Positions 36,298 through 44,144 of a stretch of DNA of 64,000 nt are shown here, piece by piece. Each line of letters opens with the position of its first letter. Within the stretch, counting starts at the first letter, position 1. The notes under the pieces were generated by a model that had not been told where the DNA came from, did no database searches, and was given only the letters and a program-made list of their open reading frames with translations. Origin of the DNA: Mesorhizobium neociceri (lineage in GTDB: Bacteria > Pseudomonadota > Alphaproteobacteria > Rhizobiales > Rhizobiaceae); assembly GCF_013520985.1 (NCBI RefSeq), contig NZ_JACDTY010000018.1:62001-126000 (forward strand), in the 5' to 3' direction. The position numbers and the translations under genes are program-made.

Positions 36298-36453
36298 ATG
36301 TCCTATATCCAGAACGCCGAGACGGATCGTACCAGCCAGAGGCTGGCCAATGCCCAGGGTTTCCGCCCGGCCTATGCGGGCGCTTTCGCCTATCTCGTCT
36401 TTGCCCTTGCGTTCGTGTTCACCGGGGCAGTCGTGCTCGGCCTTATTCCCTGA
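36298..36453 (+). CDS. Small single-span membrane protein (51 residues)
   Basis: ATG at 36298 preceded by GGAGG five bases upstream; stop TGA at 36451-36453. The product has a polar N-terminus (MSYIQNAETDRTSQRLANAQ) and one hydrophobic helix of about 25 residues (residues 26-50, Ala/Phe/Val/Leu/Gly rich) ending in a short IP tail. GC at third codon positions is high, as in neighbouring genes. I recognise no family; small proteins of this form are common in Rhizobiales. It lies 51 bp before a second possible start of the flavoprotein gene. Confidence 0.7.
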   Translation: MSYIQNAETDRTSQRLANAQGFRPAYAGAFAYLVFALAFVFTGAVVLGLIP

Positions 36454-36567
36454 GCGATCAGGCCGAAAGGGTGGCGACCTAGCGCCTTCAGGTAACCGGA
36501 GTTGATGAACCGAACGCGGATGCGCTTTGGCGCGGACCGCTATTCCAACGTGATGGAGGAGATGGCA

Positions 36568-37527
36568 ATGCCGATCGAGTTCACGCATGTTCCCGGTAAA
36601 ACGCATGCCGCCGACGCCGGTTCGGCCGTTCCTTTCTTCTATGACTTCGTCGAGACGGCGACAAAGCTGTCACTGATCGAGGATTCCGGCTTCCAGAGGA
36701 TCGTCGTCGACGACCCGGCCGGGCTATTGACCAATATGGACATTGCCGCCCGGGCACTCGACCGAACCTCATCGCTGGAAGTGGTGCTGACGCATTGGGC
36801 CGGCGTGATCGCGCCCGCGGTCGCGGCGCGGCAGCTGGCGGCGCTCGACGCCAGGAGCGGCGGCCGGCTGTCGCTGAGGATGCTGAGCGAGCCGCTGGAC
36901 GACGACGATGCCGAGACGCGCCCGGTCGGCCATACGGTGGTCTGGCAGCGCATCGACGAATATCTGGTGCTGTTGAAGCGGCTGTGGTCGAACGACCGGC
37001 CCTTCGACCATGAAGGCGCCTTCTACAGCATTAAGGGCGGCTATGTGCCGCGCAAGGGGCCGCATGGCGTCGACGTGACCATCCGCATGGGCGGCCAGTC
37101 CGGCACCGCGCTCAGGGTCGCCGGCCGTCATGCCGATGTCTTTGAGTTGGCGCCGGGTTCACTCGACGAGATCCGTCAGCTGATGGAACGGGCGCGCAGC
37201 GCCGCCGCCGAACATGGCCGCGCCGGCAAGCTGCGTTTTGCTCTTCCGGTTCGCATTCGGGCCGAAGGCGCAGCATCCACTGCCGGCCACAAGGCGGTGG
37301 AACTCTCAGGACCGCCTGCACAGATCGCCTTGTCGCTGCTGCCCTATGCGGCACTCGGCATCAGCGAATTCATGATCGTCGGCATCGACCGGCCGCGCGA
37401 GATCGCCAGCATCGGCCGCGAGGCGATCGCGCTCTTGCGCAACTCGCTGGCACGCCGTGAAGCAGAGGTGCCGCAGCCAGGCGCGTTTGCTTCGCGGGCG
37501 GGTTCCGACATTCACGCAGCGCGGTAA
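36568..37527 (+). CDS. Luciferase-like (LLM) flavin-dependent oxidoreductase, alkanesulfonate-monooxygenase-like
   Basis: A 319-residue TIM-barrel flavoprotein. Readable: VLTHWAGVIAPAVAARQLAALDARSGGRLSLRML (the strand-4/5 region of SsuD-like proteins) and VWQRIDEYLVLLKRLWSNDRPFDHEGAFYSIKGG, the family's most diagnostic segment. The ATG at 36568 has GGAGGAG six bases upstream; an ATG at 36505 would add 21 residues. It is a little shorter than SsuD (about 380). FMNH2-dependent oxygenation of a sulfonate or heterocycle is likely; the substrate is not known. It is not RutA by sequence motifs. Confidence 0.8.
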   Translation: MPIEFTHVPGKTHAADAGSAVPFFYDFVETATKLSLIEDSGFQRIVVDDPAGLLTNMDIAARALDRTSSLEVVLTHWAGVIAPAVAARQLAALDARSGGRLSLRMLSEPLDDDDAETRPVGHTVVWQRIDEYLVLLKRLWSNDRPFDHEGAFYSIKGGYVPRKGPHGVDVTIRMGGQSGTALRVAGRHADVFELAPGSLDEIRQLMERARSAAAEHGRAGKLRFALPVRIRAEGAASTAGHKAVELSGPPAQIALSLLPYAALGISEFMIVGIDRPREIASIGREAIALLRNSLARREAEVPQPGAFASRAGSDIHAAR

Positions 37528-37587
37528 GCACGCCACCGGAACTGGCGTCCGTTGCGGATCGCTATTCGGAAACGTTGGCGGGACAGC

Positions 37588-37743
37588 ACCCCCCTCTGTC
37601 CTGTCGGACATCTCCCCCTCAAGGGGGGAGATTGGCTGCATCACTGCTTTCGCAAATCACCTGCATTGCAGGAATGGCGACGCCAACCAAGCTTGCTGAT
37701 CTCCCCCCTTGAGGGGGAGATGGCCGGCAGGCCAGAGGGGGGT
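37588..37743. repeat. REP-like long palindrome, family A copy 2
   Basis: About 156 bp with the same two inverted arms (CACCCCCCTCTG opening, CTCAAGGGGGGAG internal, GAGATGGCCGGCAGG in the right arm) around a 50-bp variable spacer. Here it lies between convergent genes (flavoprotein and hydrolase), where it can serve as a bidirectional terminator. Confidence 0.9.
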
Positions 37744-37788
37744 GGTGAAGGAACGCTGCGAAACGTTATCGTCCCAATTCCGCCGGTC

Positions 37789-38463
37789 CTAGCCAACCTT
37801 CGCACCCAACCACGCCAGCGCCTCCAGGACAGCGCCAGACTCCGTCAGCGCACCAAACACCCCGTCCTCCACCGTCACCATGTGCAGCGCCGCCTCATGC
37901 GCTTGTCTGTCGCCGCTGGCGCAGGCGTCGGCGATGGTCAGGCACTGGAAATTGCGATCGCAGGCCTCGCGCAGGGTAGTGTGCACACATACATCGGTGG
38001 TGCAGCCGGTAAACATCAGATGCGTGATGCCGCGTGCCCGCAATACGAGCTCGAAATCGGTATAGATGAAGGCGCTGTTGCAGGTCTTGTCGACGATGAT
38101 GTCGTGCGGCGCGACCTCTATGTCGGCGACGATCTGGAAGCCAGGGCCGGAGCGCAACAGCACGTCGGTGCCCTCCAGGCCCGCCCGCTTGCGGCGCCAT
38201 CTCTCGTAAGGCGTCATATCGGCCATGTCGCCGCGGTAGCCTTGTCTGGTGTGGATCACGGTGAGACCAGCCGAGCGTGCGGCGGCGATCAGCCGGTTGA
38301 CCGTCGGCAGGATGGCGCGCAGCGGCGCCGGGTCGTAACCCTTCCTGGCGAAATAGCCCGAGGTCGAGAGAAAATCCTCCTGCAGGTCGATGACCAGCAG
38401 CGCGGTGTTTGCCGGCACCAGCCTGCCGTCATAGGGGAAATCGAACGGTGTCGCCTTGATCAT
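37789..38463 (-). CDS. Isochorismatase-fold cysteine hydrolase (biuret-hydrolase/ureidoacrylate-hydrolase-like)
   Basis: A 224-residue cysteine hydrolase with the complete triad: Asp26 in LLVIDLQEDF, Lys126 in VDKTCNSAF and Cys159 in GCTTDVCVHTT. The N-terminus with PFDFPYDG before NTALLVIDLQEDF resembles BiuH/ureidoacrylate amidohydrolase-type members, which cleave C-N bonds of small ureido compounds. That fits a neighbourhood with a nucleobase-type importer under a RutR-like site, but substrate assignment is inference; carbamoylsarcosine or nicotinamide are alternatives. It starts at an ATG 318 bp from the exbB start, divergent from it. Confidence 0.85.
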   Translation of the reverse strand: MIKATPFDFPYDGRLVPANTALLVIDLQEDFLSTSGYFARKGYDPAPLRAILPTVNRLIAAARSAGLTVIHTRQGYRGDMADMTPYERWRRKRAGLEGTDVLLRSGPGFQIVADIEVAPHDIIVDKTCNSAFIYTDFELVLRARGITHLMFTGCTTDVCVHTTLREACDRNFQCLTIADACASGDRQAHEAALHMVTVEDGVFGALTESGAVLEALAWLGAKVG

Positions 38464-38621
38464 CGCCGCATGCCTCCGCTTGCTGCCACGTCATCGTGGC
38501 CCAAGACTCGCGCCGCCGTCCACCCCTCAGTGTGACGACGCCAGGTAGGACCGGCACCAGGACGATGCGCCGGTTGAGACATCGCGCCCAAGACAGTTGG
38601 CCAAAAAGCCATCTTGTTTGT

Positions 38622-38636
38622 TGACTAGTAAACTCA
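38622..38636. promoter_or_regulatory. RirA IRO-box-like site upstream of exbB
   Basis: TGACTAGTAAACTCA fits TGA-N9-TCA, the rhizobial iron-responsive operator bound by RirA. It overlaps a larger imperfect repeat (TTGACTA at 38621 and TAGTCAA at 38644) and an AT-rich stretch that could be the promoter. It lies 145 bp before the exbB ATG. Heme/iron control of tonB loci by RirA, Irr or HmuP is established in Rhizobiales; which protein acts here is inference. Confidence 0.6.
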
Positions 38637-38780
38637 TGTTTTATAGTCAAGCGGGGGCACGGTCGCCTGAATTGGTTTCCAGCGGCTGTGCCGCGTTTGA
38701 GTGAAAGCCGGAATCCGTGGCTGGACTTTTCCGGGGTCGATGGGTTTCCGCATCCCGTCACCGACCAGCGGTTACGTGCA

Positions 38781-39704
38781 ATGACGAAGCGAGGACGAAG
38801 CGTGTCCAGAAATGGTTTGTTGGCGGCGTTGGCCGTGGTCATGCTGTCGGCCGGCAGCGCTGCTGCGCAAGAGCAGCCAGCCACCCAGCCCAGGGTTACG
38901 ACGGAACCGGCCGCAGCCGCCCAGCCTGCGCCCGTCGCGCCGACTGCGCCCGCCGCCGGGCAAGTCGCGCCGGCCGAGCCTTCGGCGATATCGCTGACGC
39001 TGCCGCACGATCTGTCGCCCTGGGGCATGTTCATGGCCGCCGACATCATCGTCAAGGCGGTGATGATCGGGCTTGCCTTCGCCTCCCTCGTCACCTGGAC
39101 GGTGTGGCTGGTCAAGTCGCTGGAATTCCTCTTCGGCAAGCTCAGCGCCCGGCGCGCCGCGCGCGCCATCGGCAATGCCGCCACCTTGCTGCAGGCCGGG
39201 CGCGCGCTTGGCAACAGTGGCGGCCCCGGTGCGCTTTTGGTGCAGGCGGCCGAGGAAGAGGCGGCACTTTCGCCCGGCGCGCTCGACCACGTCACCGGCG
39301 ACGGGCTGAAGGAACGCGTGACGTCACGCCTGTCGCGCATCGAGGCGGCGGCGGCGCGGCGCATGTCGCGCGGCACCGGTGTGCTGGCGACGATCGGCTC
39401 GACGGCGCCCTTCGTCGGCCTGTTCGGCACCGTCTGGGGCATCATGAACGCCTTCATCGGCATCTCTCAGGCGCAGACCACCAATCTTGCCGTCGTCGCG
39501 CCCGGCATCGCCGAGGCGCTGCTGGCAACCGCGATGGGCCTGGTCGCGGCTATTCCGGCGGTTGTCATCTACAACGTCTTTGTGCGCTCGATATCCGGCT
39601 ACCGGCAGATCCTCGCCGATGCTTCGGCAGGCGTCGAGCGCCTGGTCAGCCGCGATCTGGATTTCCGCACGGTGCCACCGGCAACCGCGCTGGCGGCGGA
39701 GTGA
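38781..39704 (+). CDS. exbB: TonB-system proton channel ExbB
   Basis: A 307-residue ExbB. After a signal-like hydrophobic N-terminus (LLAALAVVMLSAGSAAAQ) and an Ala/Pro/Glu-rich periplasmic extension of about 50 residues come the three MotA/TolQ/ExbB membrane helices. The diagnostic stretch is TIGSTAPFVGLFGTVWGIMNAF with the conserved GTVWG, then ALLATAMGLVAAIPAVVIYN. The long periplasmic extension is characteristic of rhizobial ExbB. The ATG at 38781 is the only start that keeps the signal intact. First gene of exbB-exbD-tonB. Confidence 0.94.
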   Translation: MTKRGRSVSRNGLLAALAVVMLSAGSAAAQEQPATQPRVTTEPAAAAQPAPVAPTAPAAGQVAPAEPSAISLTLPHDLSPWGMFMAADIIVKAVMIGLAFASLVTWTVWLVKSLEFLFGKLSARRAARAIGNAATLLQAGRALGNSGGPGALLVQAAEEEAALSPGALDHVTGDGLKERVTSRLSRIEAAAARRMSRGTGVLATIGSTAPFVGLFGTVWGIMNAFIGISQAQTTNLAVVAPGIAEALLATAMGLVAAIPAVVIYNVFVRSISGYRQILADASAGVERLVSRDLDFRTVPPATALAAE

Positions 39705-39710
39705 TGGGCC

Positions 39711-40172
39711 ATGGCGGCTAGAATTCGCGAGAACATCGACGGCGATCTCGAGGAGAACCACGAGATCAACGTCACGCCCTTCATCGATGTCATCCTAGTG
39801 CTGCTGATCATCTTCATGGTCGCTGCACCGTTGGCGACGGTTGACGTCAATGTCGACCTGCCGGGCTCGACCGCGACGCCGGCACCCCGGCCGGAGACGC
39901 CGCTGTTCCTGACGCTGAAGGACGATTTGACGCTGGCAATCGGCAATGACAGCGTGCCGCGCCAGGCTTTCGCCGCCGTGCTCGACGGCAAGACCAAGGG
40001 CGACAAGCAGACCCGCATCTTCCTGCGCGCCGACAAGGCGGTCGGCTATGGCGAGTTGATGGAGGTGATGAATCTCCTGCGCGGCGCCGGCTATCTGAAG
40101 ATCGCGCTGGTCGGGCTGGAGACGGTGCCGGCGGATGCGTTCGCGCCGTCGCAACCAGGCGCCGCCCCATGA
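39711..40172 (+). CDS. exbD: TonB-system protein ExbD
   Basis: A 153-residue ExbD/TolR protein: cytosolic N-terminus ENHEINVTPFID, one membrane helix (VILVLLIIFMVAAPLATV) carrying the essential Asp in FIDVILVLL, and a periplasmic domain with FLRADKAVGYGELMEVMNLLR. It starts six bases after exbB and overlaps tonB by four bases. With ExbB it forms the proton-motive-force-driven motor for TonB. Confidence 0.95.
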   Translation: MAARIRENIDGDLEENHEINVTPFIDVILVLLIIFMVAAPLATVDVNVDLPGSTATPAPRPETPLFLTLKDDLTLAIGNDSVPRQAFAAVLDGKTKGDKQTRIFLRADKAVGYGELMEVMNLLRGAGYLKIALVGLETVPADAFAPSQPGAAP

Positions 40173-41116
40173 CGCATCTGGCCGCCGCCGTTCCCATGGC
40201 CGATCCGCCGCGCACTGGCGCGCGCGAGATCGGCTTGTGGACGGTCGCCGCCGTGCTCATTGTCGGGGCGCATGTGGCGATCGCCTATGCCGTGCAAAAC
40301 TTCAGCCTGGCCAACGAGATGGATGGTGGCCCACCGCCGGCGGTGGCGATCGAGCTGTCGCCGATGATGGTCGCGCCGGCCGTGCCGGACGATACCATGG
40401 CCGATGTGGTGACGCTGGAGCCGACGAACCAGGTCGAGGAGGCGGTCGCCGACGCAAAGCCCGTCGTGGAACCCGAAGTCGACAAGCCGGAGCCGGTCAC
40501 CGAAGAAACGGAAGCGGTTCAACCCGACGAGACTGCGCCGATCGAGACAGCAGCGGCCGAACAACTCGATCAACCGCCACCGCTGGATGAGGTGGTGCCC
40601 GACATCGTCCCGACCGTGGCGCCGGACGTGGTCATTCCGCTGCCGCAAGCGAAACCAGTCGAGGACAAGCCGGTCGAGAAGGCGAAGAAGGCGGTCGAAA
40701 AGCCCAAGCCGAAGCCGAAGAAAGAGAAGAAGGAAAAGGCTGCGCCGGCGAAAGCCGTCGTGACCGCCAGCGTTGATGCGAAGGCGGCGGCGAAGGCTTC
40801 TGCACCCAAGGCTTCGCAATTGAGTGGATCATCAGTCAGTGCAAGCAAATGGAACTCACAGCTGATCGGATGGATCAATCGGCACAAGCGCTACCCGAGC
40901 GCGGCAAGGTCGCGGCGCGCCGTGGGTACCGCAAATGTGACCTTCGTCGTTAGCGCTTCGGGCAAGGTGACCTCCGTCCGGCTGACACGTTCTTCGGGGG
41001 ACGCGGATCTCGATCGAGCGGCGCTCAGCATTCTGCAGGGTGCGACGGTGCCCGTGCCACCGCCTGAGAAGGCCGGTACGGCTGTCGTGGCGCCTTTGAT
41101 GTTCACGCTGCGGTAA
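40169..41116 (+). CDS. tonB: TonB energy-transducing protein
   Basis: A 315-residue TonB: N-terminal cytosolic/membrane helix (LWTVAAVLIVGAHVAIAYAV), a long Pro/Glu/Lys-rich periplasmic spacer (EPEVDKPEPV..., then KPKPKPKKEKKEK) and a C-terminal domain with WNSQLIGWINRHKRYPSAARSRRAVGTANVTF, the YP-containing motif that contacts TonB boxes of outer-membrane receptors. No receptor or heme-transport gene is adjacent in this window. Confidence 0.94.
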   Translation: MTHLAAAVPMADPPRTGAREIGLWTVAAVLIVGAHVAIAYAVQNFSLANEMDGGPPPAVAIELSPMMVAPAVPDDTMADVVTLEPTNQVEEAVADAKPVVEPEVDKPEPVTEETEAVQPDETAPIETAAAEQLDQPPPLDEVVPDIVPTVAPDVVIPLPQAKPVEDKPVEKAKKAVEKPKPKPKKEKKEKAAPAKAVVTASVDAKAAAKASAPKASQLSGSSVSASKWNSQLIGWINRHKRYPSAARSRRAVGTANVTFVVSASGKVTSVRLTRSSGDADLDRAALSILQGATVPVPPPEKAGTAVVAPLMFTLR

Positions 41117-41253
41117 AGTGGTGTCCAGCGAACGGTACCGACCTTGTTGCCTGACGCTTGCATGTTGCCAACGACTCTCAACAACCATCCGCGTGGGCCT
41201 GACGGTGGAGCCGATGCTGGATGCGGACCCTTGCGGCCCGCATACCTTTTTGA

Positions 41254-41655
41254 CTAGCGCCCCTGCTGCAGGCGCGCTTCCCGCTTCTTGCGCCAGGGGG
41301 CGTTGGCCTCCCAGTCGCCGGCCATGATGCAGCCATAGGGCAGCACCTCGTCGACGATCTCCGCCAGGCCGAAATGCTCGATCTGGCGGCGCATCGAGGC
41401 CGCGTTCTTGCAGGCGCTCGGCAGCTCCGAAATATCCGTCACGCCGGAGAAGAAGCGGGCATCGATTCCCTTCGTCTCCTGCGCAAAGATATCGGCGTCG
41501 CTGCGTCCCGCCTGCATGCGCCGGTGCTGGGTGCGCGAAAAATTGCGTCCAGCACCGTGCGGCGAGAAGCCAAGCCCGTTCTCGGCGTTCTTGCCGCGCA
41601 CGATCAGAACCATGGCAAGCGGAAGGATGGCGACTCCGATACCTCGCCTCGCTCG
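41254..41655 (-). pseudogene. C-terminal remnant of an RtcB-family RNA ligase-like protein
   Basis: About 130 codons read IVRGKNAENGLGFSPHGAGRNFSRTQ, then VTDISELPSACKNAASMRRQIEHFGLAEIVDEVLPYG. HGAGR with SRT after it, and the late conserved stretch where RtcB has a YKDI-type segment and a run before the C-terminus, match the end of RtcB-family proteins (about 400 residues). The N-terminal two thirds, including the metal-binding Cys/His residues and the nucleophilic His region, are absent; upstream the frame runs into unrelated sequence with no ribosome-binding site. Stop at 41254. Decayed gene downstream of tonB. Confidence 0.6.
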
Positions 41656-41765
41656 GCCACCTTTTCGTGAAGCTGCACGGGTTGAACCGCTCGCCTGTTT
41701 GCCTAGGTAAAGGGCGCGGCCGGGCGCCACGCAAATCCGACAACAGGGCAAATCCGACAATCGGT

Positions 41766-42254
41766 ATGACATTTTCCTGTATTAGAAAGCTTGTCCTTCC
41801 TGTTCTTGTCGTCGGCGTCCAGTCTTCCTGCGTCATTCCCGACGATACATCACGCATCGCCAAGGTTGAGCCCACGGCGGCGGCGGCCCGCAAGGAGATG
41901 GTCGGCCTCAGCGAAGCCGACGTTCGAATGTGCGCGGGCTTTCCGACCGCCACCGCAGACGTTGGCGGGTCTGGCCAGATCTGGACCTACAAGCGCGTCG
42001 TTCAGCGCGGCAATCTCAGCATTGTCGTCCCAACCCTGGCGGTCGGCGCGATCCCGACGGTCGGCGGCTCCGTCAATGTCGCTCCCGGCGGCTATTGCGA
42101 CACGCAAATTCGCATGGTCGACGGCCGCGTCGCCGAAGTCGCCTACGCGGGCGACAACAATTTGCCGAACAAACGGGACGCGCTTTGTGTCAGTACGGTG
42201 GACGCCTGTGTGGCCTATGCCCGCCAACACAGTCAAAGAGCGACGGCCAGATAG
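41766..42254 (+). CDS. Putative exported/lipoprotein of SmpA-like appearance
   Basis: A 162-residue protein with a hydrophobic N-terminus (RKLVLPVLVVGVQSSC) that ends in a cysteine at a weak lipobox, so it may be a lipoprotein. The mature part has VGLSEADVRMCAGFPT, QIWTYKRVVQ and a Gly/Val-rich stretch (VPTLAVGAIPTVGGSVNVAPGGYC) with three cysteines. The L-S-E-x-D-V then G-x-P and W-x-Y pattern is seen in SmpA/BamE-like small envelope proteins. I cannot name a family with certainty. Codon use is normal. Confidence 0.55.
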   Translation: MTFSCIRKLVLPVLVVGVQSSCVIPDDTSRIAKVEPTAAAARKEMVGLSEADVRMCAGFPTATADVGGSGQIWTYKRVVQRGNLSIVVPTLAVGAIPTVGGSVNVAPGGYCDTQIRMVDGRVAEVAYAGDNNLPNKRDALCVSTVDACVAYARQHSQRATAR

Positions 42255-42435
42255 CCGGTCACGGCTGATTGGCGAGCGGTGGCGTTGCATGTCGACGTCG
42301 GTAAGGGCTTGACTGACCCGCCGGACCGAATACGCTAGCGCAAAATACCGGCCCTGATCGCCGGGCGGCAAATATGCCTCGTATGCCTCGCCCCTGCGCG
42401 CCGGCTGCGGGGCATTGTCATTTCTGGGGTTGTGT

Positions 42436-43530
42436 TTGAAACGGCATATCGAGATCGGCATCCTCTATTCCCGCTCGGGCAGCTATCAGCTGATCTCCGA
42501 TGCGTGCCGGATGGGCGCCATGCGCGCCATTGCCGACATCAACGCCGACCGAGGCTCAGGCATCGAACTGGTGCCGGTCGAGCGCGATCCGCAAAGCAAC
42601 GCCGATCGCTATGCGACGCTATGCGAGGACATTTTCAGGACCAGCAGCGCCCGCCATGTCGTCGGCTGCGTCACCTCGTGGAGCCGCAAGGAGACGATCC
42701 CCGTGCTGGAGAAGGCCGGCGGCATGCTCTGGTATGCCTGCCCCTATGAGGGCTTCGAGGCCAACGAGCACGTCGTTTACATGCACGCTTGCCCCAACCA
42801 GCATCTGGTGCCGCTGATGGCGCATGTCGTGCCGCGCTTCGGCGCCAACGGTTTCCTGCTCGGCTCGAACTACATCTGGGGCTGGGAGATGAACCGCGTG
42901 GCGCGCGACCTGATCGCCGATGCCGGCGGCAAAGTGCTGGGCGAGCGCTATCTGCGCATCGGCGAGACCGACGTGTCACGCCTGATCGCCGAAATCCGGG
43001 CGATGCGGCCGAACTTCATCCTCAACAATCTGATCGGCACCTCGTCCTACGCCTTCCTAGCGGCCTATCGCGAGCTGGGCGACGAGGATGCTGCTTTCAG
43101 CCCGCAAAACTGCCCCGTCATTTCCTGTAACCTCACCGAGGGCGAACTGCCGGCGATCGGCGAAACGGGCAAGGGACATTTGTCGGTCGGGCCGTATTTC
43201 GCGCCGCGGCCGGCTGCCTTCGCCTCGTCCTTCGAGGCTTCCGCCTATGCCTCGGTGCAAGTGATGGCCGACGTGCTGTCGCGCGATGCCGATGCCGGCC
43301 CGGCGGAATTCTCCAAAGCCTTCGCCGAGCGGCGCTTCTCAACCCGGCTCGGGCCGATCGCCATCGATGCCCACTCCCAGCATGCGACGCTGCCGGTGAT
43401 CATCGGCCGGATCGCCGACGGCTTCTTCGAGGTGGTCAGCCGCGAGGATGAGGTCGCGCCGGATCCGTATTTGTCGCGCTACGACCCTGCCAAGACGTTC
43501 GGCCGTCCGCGCCTGAGGGTGGTGTCGTGA
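42436..43530 (+). CDS. amiC: Amide-sensing periplasmic-binding-fold regulator AmiC-like
   Basis: A 364-residue type I PBP-fold protein without a signal peptide, beginning LKRHIEIGILYSRSGSYQL. It has the AmiC pattern GCVTSWSRKETIPVLEKAGGMLWYACPYEGFE, SNYIWGWEMNRVARDL and a late YPxxxxF-like stretch. In Pseudomonas, AmiC binds short amides and releases AmiR. I take the TTG at 42436 as start, since GGGG lies six bases upstream; TTG at 42430 or 42415 is possible. Its stop overlaps amiR, as expected for the sensor/antiterminator pair. Confidence 0.85.
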   Translation: MKRHIEIGILYSRSGSYQLISDACRMGAMRAIADINADRGSGIELVPVERDPQSNADRYATLCEDIFRTSSARHVVGCVTSWSRKETIPVLEKAGGMLWYACPYEGFEANEHVVYMHACPNQHLVPLMAHVVPRFGANGFLLGSNYIWGWEMNRVARDLIADAGGKVLGERYLRIGETDVSRLIAEIRAMRPNFILNNLIGTSSYAFLAAYRELGDEDAAFSPQNCPVISCNLTEGELPAIGETGKGHLSVGPYFAPRPAAFASSFEASAYASVQVMADVLSRDADAGPAEFSKAFAERRFSTRLGPIAIDAHSQHATLPVIIGRIADGFFEVVSREDEVAPDPYLSRYDPAKTFGRPRLRVVS

Positions 43531-44144
43531 CGAGAACCCCACGCATCCCCAATCTTGGTGGCGCGCGGGCCTTCATCCTGCATCGCCCGCACCCGACGGT
43601 GCAGGCGATCACCCGACAATTGTCGGCCATCGGCCTTACGACGGTCGACTGCTGGCCGGAGCTGCCGCCCGAAGCGCTCGCCGCCGATTTCGTCTTCTTC
43701 GACGCCGATCTCGGCTTTGACGAGCAATTTCCGTGGAAAGCCGGCGAGGCGCCGATGCCGCTGGTGGCGCTGATCGGTTCGGAAGCGCCGGGCCGCATCG
43801 AATGGGCGCTGTCGCACAAGGCCGATGCGCAGCTTTTGAAGCCGGTCGGCAATGCCGGTGTCTACAGCGCGCTTTTGATCGCAAGGCAGAGCTTCGAGGC
43901 GCGAAAACACTTAGCCGGCGAAATTGCATCGCTGCGCCAGCGCGTCGCCGAGCGCCAGACCATCGTGCGCGCGGTGACGGCACTGTCGAAAGGCAGCGAT
44001 GACGAGCGCGCTTATGCGCAGCTGCGCTCGCTGGCGATGAGCTGGCAGATCAGTGTCGAGGATGCCGCGCGGCGGATCGTGGCGATGACGGAAGAGGACG
44101 TATCGGGCGAGGAAGGCGGCGATGACCAGTCCCATCGCGCCTGA
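43527..44144 (+). CDS. amiR: ANTAR-domain antiterminator AmiR-like
   Basis: A 205-residue AmiR-type protein: N-terminal pseudo-receiver domain (about 1-120, without phosphorylatable Asp) and C-terminal coiled coil plus ANTAR RNA-binding domain (about 130-195; RQRVAERQTIVRAVTALSKG, then AYAQLRSLAMSWQISVEDAARRIV). Antitermination by AmiR needs AmiC release on amide binding. Starts with GTG at 43527, overlapping the amiC stop; its own end overlaps the next permease gene by 23 bp. The RNA target is likely in the untranslated leader before amiC but was not resolved. Confidence 0.85.
   Translation: MTRTPRIPNLGGARAFILHRPHPTVQAITRQLSAIGLTTVDCWPELPPEALAADFVFFDADLGFDEQFPWKAGEAPMPLVALIGSEAPGRIEWALSHKADAQLLKPVGNAGVYSALLIARQSFEARKHLAGEIASLRQRVAERQTIVRAVTALSKGSDDERAYAQLRSLAMSWQISVEDAARRIVAMTEEDVSGEEGGDDQSHRA

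Noticed and set aside
36568..38463. A complete Rut pyrimidine-degradation pathway (RutA, RutB).
   Set aside because: The flavoprotein and hydrolase match only at fold level; RutC, RutD, RutE, RutF and RutG are absent. The RutR-like site is kept as a separate observation.
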